Assembly: GCA_026874595.1 (NCBI GenBank) | Contig: CM049312.1 | Location: 53,385,429 to 53,449,428, forward strand | Length of the DNA: 64,000 nucleotides | Direction of reading: 5' to 3' | From: Sipunculus nudus | Lineage: Eukaryota; Annelida; Sipuncula; Golfingiida; Sipunculidae | In this document: piece after piece, positions 39,401-51,400 of the stretch | Layout of the letters: every line of letters begins with the position of its first letter | How positions within the stretch are numbered: position 1 is the stretch's first letter | Notes under the pieces: model-generated | Told to the model about the DNA's origin: nothing | What the model saw: only the letters and a program-made list of their open reading frames with translations | The model's database searches: none | Made by a program: the position numbers and the translations under genes

Positions 39401-42400
39401 AAGTATTTATGAATTTCAGTGTTTCTGCTTAAAATGTTGTGGTATCTGTCAGTATTTTATTAAAAAATGGTTTGCTTACTCATGTACACAAGTAGAAATA
39501 TACTTGTGACAGGCTCAGTAAGAAGGCACACAACACAAGTAGAAATATACTTGTTACATGCACATTAAGAAGGAACTAGACACAAGAAGATATATACTTG
39601 TAACAGGCACAGTAAGAAGGCACACAACACAAGTAGAAATATACTTGTGACAGGCACATTAAGGAGGCAGAAAACACAAGTAAAAATATACTTGTGACAG
39701 GCACAGTAAGAAGGCACAAAACGCAAGTAGAAATATACTTGTAACAGGCACAGTAAGAAGGCACAAAACACAGTAGAAATATACTTGTAACAGGCACATT
39801 GAGAAGGCACACAACACAATAGAAATATACTTGTAACAGGCACAGTAAGAAGGCACAAAACACAAGTAGAAATATACTTGTGGCAGGCACGGTAAGTAGG
39901 CACAAAACACAAGTAAAAATATACTTGTAACAGGCACAGTAAGAAGGGAAAAAACACAAGTAAAAATATATTTGTGGCAGGCACAGTAAGTATACACAAA
40001 ACACAAGTAGAAATATACTTGTGGCAGGCACGGTAAGTAGGCACGAAACACAAGTAGAAATATACTTGTTACATGCACATTAAGAAGGAACTAGACACAA
40101 GAAGATATATACTTGTAACAGGCACAGTAAGAAGGCACACAACACAAGTAGAAATATACTTGTAACATGCACATTAAGAAGGAACTAGACACAAGAAGAT
40201 ATATACTTGTAACAGGCACAGTAAGAAGGCACACAACACAAGTAGAAATATACTTGTTACATGCACATTAAGAAGGAACTAGACATAAGTTGAAATACAC
40301 TGTAACAGGCACAGTAAGAAGGCACAAAACACAAGTAGAAATATACTTATAACAGGCACATTAAGAAGGCAGAAAACACAAGTAGAAATATACTTGTGAC
40401 AGGCACATTAAGAAGGCAGAAAACACAAGTAGAAATATACTTGTGACAGGCAAAGTAAGAAGGCACAAAACACAAGTTGAAATACACTGTAACAGGCACA
40501 GTAGGGAGGCACAAAACACAAGTAGAAATATACTTATAACAGGCACATTAAGAAGGCAGAAAACACACGTAGAAATATACTTGTGACAGGCACATTAAGA
40601 AGGCAGAAAACACAAGTAAAAATATACTTGTGACAGGCACAGTAAGAAGGCACAAAACGCAAGTAGAAATATACTTGTAACAGGCACAGTATGAAGGCAC
40701 AAAACACAAGTTGAAATACACTGTAACAGGCACAGTAAGAAGGCACAAAACACAAGTAGAAATATACTTGTGACAGGCACAGTAAGAAGGCACAAAATGC
40801 AAGTAGAAATATACTTGTAACAGTCACAGTAAGAAGGCACAAAACACAGTAGAAATATACTTGTGACAGGCACATTGAGAAGGCACACAACACAATAGAA
40901 ATATACTTGTAACAGGCACAGTAAGAAGGCACAAAACACAAGTAGAAATATACTTGTGGCAGGCACGGTAAGTAGGCACAAAACACAAGTAGAAATATAC
41001 TTGTAACAGGCACAGTAAGAAGGGAAAAAACACAAGTAAAAATATATTTGTGGCAGGCACAGTAAGTATACACAAAACACAAGTAGAAATATACTTGTGG
41101 CAGGCATGGTAAGTAGGCACGAAACACAAGTAGAAATATACTTGTAGCAGGCACGGTAAGAAGGGACAATACACAAGTAGAAATATACTTGTGACAGGCA
41201 CATTGAGAAGGCACACAACACAATAGAAATATACTTGTAACAGGCACAGTAAGAAGGCACAAAACACAAGTAGAAATATACTTGTGGCAGGCACGGTAAG
41301 TAGGCACAAAACACAAGTAGAAATATACTTGTAACAGGCACAGTAAGAAGGGAAAAAACACAAGTAAAAATATATTTGTGGCAGGCACAGTAAGTATACA
41401 CAAAACACAAGTAGAAATATACTTGTGGCAGGCACGGTAAGTAGGCACGAAACACAAGTAGAAGTATACTTGTAGCAGGCACAGTAAGAAGGGCATTACA
41501 CAAGTAGAAATATACTTGTGACAAGCTCAGTAAGGAGGCACACAACACAATTAGAAATATACTTGTGACAGGCACAGTAAGAAGGCACACAACATAAATT
41601 TGGTGAACGTGCCATCTGGCCTGCCGATTAACTAAAAAATCAGTTTTTTTTTTCAAGCTGCTTCAGGTGTTTCTTCTATTTATCTTCTTTTGTCTCACTT
41701 CCCCTTGTCTTCGAATTTTCTTGTGTCTTGTTATGGTAAAGAGACACACTTGCACTGTGTTTACTCACACACACATCCATAACAATGTAAAAAAGATAAA
41801 TTGGACCCATAGAAGGGATGAATTTTGATTGTTATACCTCACTATTCAGCAGAAGGAACAAAAGGTGTGAGATCATGCACATGTTATTGCAAATGTTTAG
41901 GTACCTTTATTAAAATGTTTCTTTTTATACTTAATCCTCACCGCCAACTATTTACATTTGATGTACTTTTTAAACTGTCAGTTATTTTATTAATGACTAC
42001 TTGATTTTGTTTTGTTTCTTACAGCCTTCAGTATACCATGAAGTGATGGGTATGTTCAACACAATCAGCATTGAGAGCAGTTCACCATACAGCCGCACAG
42101 ATGACAAAGTCCAGGGTTACAGGTGACCATCACATTACTACCAAATGTTCACAGATTACAAAGTCAGCATCACTGCAACTGAGTCTAAGGATCAATATAA
42201 CTGCACTACCAAACAAACTCCAGGGTGACCAATAAGCCATAGATAAGAATCAGCTGTCACAACAATAAAAAAAAACAGAAAACCAAATCATTTACCTTAA
42301 CTAGAATAATAAAAGTTACTGTCAGGATATAGGCAATATTTATATGAAGAGTTTACAGAATGACTATAAAACAGTGGCATTCCTGTACATTTTGCATTTT

Positions 42401-45400
42401 GGCACAGGGAGCCAGCATTATATATATGGTGAAAATAGTGCAAATATTTGCTCAATTACCATATAAATATGACTATCATTTAATATTAATGATAAAAATT
42501 GTGTTGATTGTGTGTTTCTTTTGGGCTTGAAGTAACTCTCTACTTTAATCTTTGTGCAGGCATGTGTCATTAGCAGTTGTCAATGCGTATGCAAACATCG
42601 CGGCCAACATGAGTGGTGAGACAGAGATGATGGACTTGTTGGTGCGCCTGTTGGAACTCTTCGTTCAGCTAGGTCTGGAAGGAAAAAGAGCCAGTGACAA
42701 GACACCTGGAGCTCTAAAGGCATATTTGTAGACTTCCACCATATTACAAAACCCTGAGTCAAGTTTTAAGTATCTCTCATGCTAGGCTTTCAGCTACTGA
42801 AAGAGCAGATTATATAATGATATAACTAGCGCTAGAAACATCTGGTTTGATAAGTAGACACGATTAGGTAAAAATTTTGCAACAGTTTTCAATAGCTTTC
42901 TAATTAAGCATACACCTTGTCTCTATCTTTATTTTGAATGGTATAGCAGTCCTAAATTTACTAGTGTTAAACAAATTTTGGCCTGATAAAATAATATGCA
43001 GAGAAACATTAATTCTACAATTCAAGATAAGTCATGTCAACTTTTAGTTTTTTTATGGACAGAATAAATGCATTTTGACAGTTTATATTATTTCATATTA
43101 TTTATTATTTCACACCTGTTTCAGGCAAGCAGTCATGCAGGCAACCTTGGAGTGCTGATTCCAGTTATTGCTGTGGTAAGCCTTAAGTTTGAACCATGCA
43201 GGCTCTTCTAAAGCAAGGGTATAATTAAGATGAGACATTTCTTAGAACATAGATATTATGGAAGCTAAATGTAAGACCATTAAAAATAAATTGTTTGTCA
43301 TCCCTTTGTCACTGACAAAAAATCTGCCCAACCATAACTATATAAAAATTTGTATTTATGGTCAGAAACATTCTTCAAATAAATAATATCAATTACATTT
43401 ATACTGCAGATCCACTAAGTTGAGGTTCTATACATGTGATTTACTGGTAGCAACTGAAGACAACCCTAAAGGTTTCTGTGCTGATTAAATAAGAAAATGA
43501 CGGAATTGTGTCTTAACTCAGCAAGCTATAAAAGCATAATATATTTATTTTGTTTACAGCTGGTACGTAGGTTACCACCAATCAGAGATCCTAAGCCTCG
43601 ACTACATAAACTGTTTCGTGATTTCTGGCTGTATTGTGTTGTCATGGGGTTTGCTGTGGAAGAATCAGGTAAGAAAGAGTGCAGTCTAAAGAATCCTATA
43701 GACACAGGCTGCATAACATGGAATTCACATAGTCATATTAATCACATATTCTAAACTGTTAATAAAGTCTCATTATACAAAGTATCACATTAAATACTGT
43801 TAATTTAACAAGCAGTGTCACATGGAAATGCGTCTGGTCTGTTTAAAATATATTAAATGAAAAGCAAGTGTCTTTAATAAATGCTCTTTACTAGGAATAG
43901 AGGTGTTGCATATACTGTTAAGATGAAATACATGAAGCACACTGAACAAAAAGGCAACACAAGAAATGGATGACAACAGTGTCATCTGAGTTCCATGGTC
44001 TAGGGGTAGAGCACAAGGCTCAAGGCCGGGATATCATGCATTCAAAACTCTGCCAAGGGGGTGAGATTTTTCACAGTTAGCCCCCCCCCCCCTTGGGTGA
44101 GAGCATACAGGGTTAATGGGGAGACTGTGCCCAGCAGTCATGTTTCACAAACAAGTGTGCGTTTGGAGTTCCCTGGTGTTATGGACCCAGCAATGGGAAC
44201 GATTACACCCATGGCCTGCTGGAGTGGTACACCGTGCCTGATTGACACCAAGATTATCACATGTAAGCCCCTGTTATGTAGTCCAAAATTAGAATGGAAT
44301 TCTGCAGATGTACATACTACATAGTATTAAGTTAAGCTAGGATTAAAAATCTCAAGGCAGTGACCTCCACCAAATAAAAAGAAAAAAGAATACAGTGTCA
44401 ATATGTGTCAATGCCAGGTTGTCTTGATGTGTTAAGTTTAATAATAATCTCTGCCAGTTAGACTCTTCAGGGCCTCCCTGTTTTGGTGTTTCAGCCTTGT
44501 GGCCTCGTGAATGGTACGAGGGTGTGTGTGAGATCTCTGCCAAGTCCCCACTGCTAATCTCCAGGGAACATTTAAGATCAGAACTGCTGTATAATTCAGC
44601 TCTCAGAAATGACAGCATCGGAACAGTAAGAATTTTTTTTTTTCATACATCTTTACACTCTAGTAAATGTGAAACAAAGATCATTATATGAGAGATAATT
44701 ATATGGTTTATGTGCAAGTTCACAGTGGTGTTGCCGGATCTCTCACAGTTTTAAACAGACTCCAGTTGTAATTTTGGTTATACTAATAATAACTGTCATA
44801 CCTTTTACTAAATGTAAAAATATTATGCTTTGTACATTTTGTCTTGTTTATATTTGTGAAATTCTTAATGAAAGTATATAAGTATGTAGACATAAGTGTA
44901 AGCAATATGTAGACAATAATATTTGAATTTTTGCAGTGTGTTAACAGGCCTGGTTAAAACCAGGTAAAATGTTTAATATTTTAATATGTAATCAAGATAC
45001 AGGGGTAACATGGGAGTTGTATAATTCAGACTTGGATCAAGCACATATTTTTGTACTTCCACTACTTTTCCCTGACTTGTACTTGGAACTTTAAACCTTA
45101 TACTCTTCACACCAGTATACATGAAAATACAATTCAAGCTCTGGTGAAGTACATGCTTTATTTAATTTTAAAAATTAAAAGGGGCTAAATATCTACTTAC
45201 CATAAACACAGTATATAATAATATGAGGCTGTTCAGACTAACCAGCAAATAGACTGATAGATCAAGACATTATTCCACAAGGCTGAATTATCAGCCTTTC
45301 ATCTTATGATATTCATATTTTCCTCATAAAATTCATTTAATTAAATCAAAAGTATTTGCACTCAAGTGCAGACTTGATGTGTGTACTCAAGTAAAAAGTT

Positions 45401-48400
45401 AAAGCTAGCTATCCACCTACTTCATCTGTAGAACTTATGTGATTTCAGCCTCATTCTTCATACATATGAATGAACTCTAGGTAATGTCTGTAAATAAAGA
45501 TTATTGTAATGCCTCTGGTGGATGTATGAGCTTGTTTATCTACAAGCTGTTAGTAAACATAGCAGTTTTGACTACTTGAAAAACCATGTAACCTAAGGTG
45601 TGTGTTGGGGGGGGGGGTGCATATGTGTGGCGGTTGAAAGGTCACTTTTTGTAAAACGCCCTTTACAATACTCTGGTTTGTTTGACTGTCCTAGTTGAAT
45701 GTGTTAAAATGATTTTTGCCGGGCCCCCCACATGTTATAAACAAAGATATTGACAAAATTGTTAGCTTGTGTGCATTGGGATCAATGTCTTCTGTTTTCA
45801 TGAAAGGTTCAAGGGATTATCTCTTGTTAAAAGATGTCAGATACTGGAATGGCCTATAAAAAAAATGAACTTATTAAAATCTGAAGTACTTGTACTCAGA
45901 CACCTATCTCCTAAATTTGAGCCAGTCATAATTTTCCATGTTGTACATGCTTTAGGCGGAGCTGACAGAGCTTAGGAACAACATCCTTACTCTGCTGGAC
46001 CATCCCACAGACGTGGTGCCGCTCGTCCACAAGCTAAACTTTGCTCAGTGTACCTACCTGCTGTCAGTTTACAGGCTAGAGACCCTCAGGTAAGATACCA
46101 ACATAACATTACAGCAAATTCAGATTATGATGACCTTTCTCAAACAGAATGCTGAGTTATCTGTCTTGAGTCTTCATAAAGTGACAGATAGCAGATAATA
46201 ATCAAGATGACACACAAACAATGAGAGAACCTCCCTTTTTAGGTCAGCAGATGATTAAAGTCATCTCACTGGTGGTTTATCACATTTGCTGGGTTAGACC
46301 ACTCCCACTACCTCCAAGACAGTATAAAACAGGTGCTTGTTTTTTAAGATTATGATCACTTTTAGCCTAGTTTAATGTAATCATGTAATCTCTTGCTGGC
46401 TATGACACTTCTTGGGGTCATGCTTGAAAAGAAAACCATAAACAATATTTCCCCACATATCTATTCCAGCTGTTACCTGAACAATTCCTCCCTTTGGAAA
46501 TTTGTTTCATTATATCAGGTAGTGAATTCATATACACAGAAAATGATTACAACACTGTGAATTTCTGTTAAGCATATTCTAGACTTTAAATTTCCATTTA
46601 AAACAGAAGTAACTTTGAACCAGGGTTAAATCTTTATAGTTTGTGCTGCATATGCTATATCCACCTTTTGTATGCTTTTATTCAAATTTAAGTTCTCAAT
46701 TGATACCTGGTCTCAGCATCACAATTAACTTGCCTCCTCATCAGGTTAACATCATGATCTGTGGATCATTCTTTTGTAATTTCAAAGAAATCATACAGCT
46801 ATCATTTCATGGAGTCATGGTCCTGTTTCAGTATCAGTTCTTGTCATGTAGTAACATCAAACATATCTTATTGTTATTGAAAAAAACTGGTGATAATTCA
46901 TTTTTTTCTGGTACATTTGAATTTAAAAAATAATTTAACATGAAAAATAACTTTATGCTCTTCTGTGTACATACTAGGCTATTGATTTAACATAACTACA
47001 TGGGGTATGGTTAATATCATATCTAACCGGGAAAATAGCATGCTTTTACTGAACTACTCTTATTCACTGTCTATATAACAGGCCTAGGCCTGGTATTGCT
47101 AAGCTCCCACACAGCGGTTATACACTGCAGTCATCCCAGACCTCCTTTCTTTTCAACCACTGCTTTGTATGGCAAGGTTCTCTGGGTACAGCCACCAGGG
47201 TGAGCACAGAGCTAAGAATTGTAATCAGACCAGTGAGAGCATGGCATCACTTTTTGCATCCAGCTCCAAGTTTAAACATGACACCCGCTCTTGTTTGCCT
47301 GATTACACTAGGCCACCTGCTGTCATTGGTCTGATTCTTGGTCCTGTGTCAGAACCAGTGAAATCAGACCAGCAAGAGTGGGTGTCGCATGTTTACAATT
47401 TGGAGCTGGATGCACAATGTGATATCACACTCTCATAGGTCTGATTCTTTTCTCTTTGATCACCCTGGTGGTCATGCCAGGAGAACCTGAGAATACAAAG
47501 CTTTGGTTAAACAAAAGAGAATAGGACAACTGCAGTATATAACTGATGCATGAGGAACAAGCATCGCATGAGAATTGCATCATTATTGGCATATATAAAA
47601 TGTCATGAGATGAAACTATCTAGATTGTTTACATTAAAATTTAACTCATTATTTGACAATGAGTATGCTGTTATGTGCTACAAAAAAATTCTACATTTTA
47701 TTTGTATAACCATAATTCATTAATCTACAAAGGCCTTTAATATCTGTTTGTGTTAATTTGTAAATTTGTCTGTAAATGATATGTGGAGGACCATATAATT
47801 TCATTATTACATTCAAAATAGAGGGTCTTCTCTCGGGGACTGAATTTTGATTTTAAATTTATATAAATAATATAGTTATTAATTTATTGCATAATGATTG
47901 TGATTGTTGATTTTGTACGTAGACAAGCTCTTGGGAAACGGTAGGCCATGGTTGAGGGTGAATGTTTGTACCTTTGTATTGAGATTGTTTTTTTTATTTA
48001 TTTGATAGAACTAATTACACAGATGAGAGTAATTAATCCTTTGGAACATTGGTGATCAGAGTATTATGTTGATCCTAACTGCATGGTTGAATATAGGTGG
48101 TGTTGAATGTAGACGGCATGTGGTGTGCACCAATCAGAACAGACAAATAGTATTACTAATAACTCTAGAAATGCCAAGTATCATTTGATAGTATGCTAAT
48201 AGCGATATAGTCTCTCATACATCTTGTTAAAATAGTTATATTATTTAAAAATTAATTATAATATAGGATTAATTGGCTTTTGCAGTTTAGGGATAGATCA
48301 CATCACTTAGAGTTGGGAGATTGTATTGGATGGCTGTGCCCAATGGCCATGTATCACTCACAAAGGAGTGCAAATGTCAGGGGTTTCTTGGTGTAATGTC

Positions 48401-51400
48401 CCTGCAACTTGGAAGATTACACCCCCTGTCCCCAAGTCCCAAACCAAAATGAAATTTGGCCCATGTATATACTTAGCTTAACTTAGCATTAAAGATGCAG
48501 ATGTTTACCTTCACACACACAAGACAAACTGATACAGTTGGCCATATTATAAGAAAAATCCATATCAGTATCCTAGGTTTGGCGATAATTAACATCAGTA
48601 GAAATGTTAGTATTGATTTTCAGCATGAGATTATAGATTAAAATATCAATTATTTAGGACTAGAGTCTGAAAGATGCATTCAACTAACTGCTTGTAGGAG
48701 CAGCATAGATTAAGCAATAGCAGTGATTTAATGGGTAGAAAAAGTCTAAAGATTACCCTTAATTGGCCTTTGAACTGGTCATTTTATCAATTGCTTTTGC
48801 AATGTTTTCTGTGAGATAGAAATTAAGAAATCATTTAAATCTGGTTTGATTTTCTATAACAGATTATGAATTTGTATTTACTTTAATTTTGAATATTGTC
48901 AGAGCTGTTGTTAATCTTATCATTTCTCAGAGTCAGATCCATCAATTATGTATCTAATCTTACATAAGTTGAAATATTGATATACTGCTCCAGCCATAAG
49001 TGAGAGGATGTATGCTACATAATTGAAAATATGTAAATCATTATTTTCCATCTCATATTGCCATTCTGCATGAGACACAAGCATGACGGAAGGGACAGGT
49101 CTATTGTGAAGCTGTTTCCATGTAGTCACAGTATTGTGAGGCCTGACGCAAAGGAGGCTATGGATTTATGTTGTACATACAGTTACAGGGACAGGTGTTG
49201 TCTTTGTGCAGTACCAGTACTAAGTTTCTGGGTGGGATTGCTTGCTAACACAGGAGTTTACCATGAAGGTAAACTGCATGCACAGCACTTAAACCTGTTT
49301 TTTGCAGTGAGAACAGTCTTAAGTGGTTTTGAAGGACATGACTGCAGTTCATATTTAAGTTTGTTTTAAAGAAAAGATTAATTACAGAAAAAAGTGATTG
49401 GACACAATGTGTATGAATGAAAATGAGGGAAAGTCAAATGGTGTACAGTATAATAATTCAAGAGCATTTAACCAAATTTTCATATGTATGCTCAGAAAAT
49501 GCTGCCAGTTTTAGGTCAAAACGCTTTTATCTGTCAGTCATTTATTTACATCTTAAGGTATTAAAGGAAACCTATAGTTTTGAAAACCGTATTTATCCCC
49601 TTAATGTATAATTTTGTTGTTGTTTTTTTTTTTCACCATGTTTTCAAATTTCACTAATTTTCTGGATTGCATAATTCAAATATTTTACTAAATTGTTTTA
49701 AGTGATCCAGATGTAAATATTTAATAAGTTAACAAAAATTGTAACAAATCTTGTTTCTATATATTAATAGGTGGTGTGTTGTGTTTATGAATTGTAGGGT
49801 AACCCACAGTAACCAGCCCACTTCTTTCCACAGTATTTTCCATTACTTGGAGGACAACACCATTGTGAAAGACAAAGCAGGCAGGTGGCACTACTGGTCC
49901 AAATTTTCATTCAGTATTTTAATAGGTCTTAGACATACTTTTTTTGATGGATTATGTTTGCTTTTAGTACTCTTCTTGAATAAAGGTACATGTCTGGTTC
50001 AGTATTTATAATAATTATATTTAATAATTTGAGTCACCAACTTATTTTCTTGCCAAAACAACTGTCTCTCATTATAGCAGATAAACATGTATGCAAAACT
50101 CAAGTCACTTATTATTGTTACTTCAGGTTCAGAGATCACTGGTGGCATACATTCATAAAGAAAGTTTATTTTACATCTTGGTTTTACTACACTCCTCACG
50201 CTTCAGTTACACCCTGCAGTAATTCCAGATCTCTTGTGTTTTAACCACTGCTTTGTCAGCAAGTTTTTCAGGTCTCAACACAAGGGCTGGCACAGGGCCA
50301 AGAATCAGACCAACGAGAGCAGGGTGAGGTGGATTTTAAACTGGGAGTGATACCAGGCTCTCATTGGTCTGATAACAGTTGATTGCCCTGGTGGTGAAAC
50401 CCAGAGAATCTGGCTATACAAAGCAGTGGTTAGAACAAAGGAAATCTGGAATGCCTGCAGTGTATAACAGCTGCGTAAAAAGTGTAACTTTAATGAAGAA
50501 AATTTATTGTGCATTTTGGTTCAACTGGAGTCTTGAGTTTTACAGTCTTTGTTATTTCGATAGACTGTGCCCTTTCCAGTCAGTTAGTAATACTTTCTTC
50601 TGGTTCAGCTGGTTGGATTTCAATTATTATTTGCTATCAGAAAACATGACAACAGACCTGAAACACCATTCTGTTAAAACTAGCAGTGAAGCACCATGCT
50701 CATTGGAAAACAAAAGAACCTAAGTTAAGATTGTACTATGATTTTTAAAGTTTCAATCATAATGCAAACATCTGATTTCATAATGACTCTTTTTAAATGC
50801 AGGTATGTGGCAGTGTATTGCAGCGGTTGGAGACAAAGCTTTCCGGATGTTTTTGGAATCAAAAGCTGATATGGTAAGTCACATTAGCATATAAACTATA
50901 TTGTATAAAGTGAATAGATTAGTTTAGGATATATAGTCAGGTATAGGATCTGTAGTCAGGTAAATAGATATATCTAAGACCACTGTGACTCATGCAAAAG
51001 TTTAGTATTTCAGCATTGTTTGTAATATATAATGACTTCACGTAGAAAATATTTTACTGCTGAATTCCAACATGCATGTTACCCAGTAGTACTCTGCAAT
51101 CAGAAATTAGATTCTGGTGTCATATTATTTATAGAATAGAAAACAGGATAAAAGATAGGAAGACAAGAGTCCTATGTTTCTGTTTGTTTTTCCATAGCCA
51201 AAGACAGAAGAGAGAGAGCATGAACTGGAGATGCATGCTCAGTTCCTGCTGGTCAAGTTCAACCATGTGTACAAGCGGATCCGCCGCCTGGCTGACAAGT
51301 ACCTCGCGGGCCTTGTAGACAGGTGAAAATCAGCTCCTTCAACTGATCCCACTCATGACCACTTCATTTCTAAAAACTAATAATACTTCATGTTTTGCAC

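Noticed and set aside
39565-41656. Long minus-strand ORFs (up to 353 codons) with Cys/Leu/Tyr-rich repeats, resembling a membrane protein
   Set aside because: They arise from the 47-bp minisatellite, which has no stop in any minus-strand frame. Three overlapping frames give the same peptide repeat, and the array lies inside a PI4KA intron.
43985-44060. Possible tRNA gene
   Set aside because: Only the A-box region resembles a tRNA. The B box is poor, no cloverleaf or acceptor stem forms, and the segment belongs to a dispersed SINE-like family.
47169-47438. 89-codon ORF within intron 19
   Set aside because: It runs through the long-TIR MITE and is not preserved in the other two copies.
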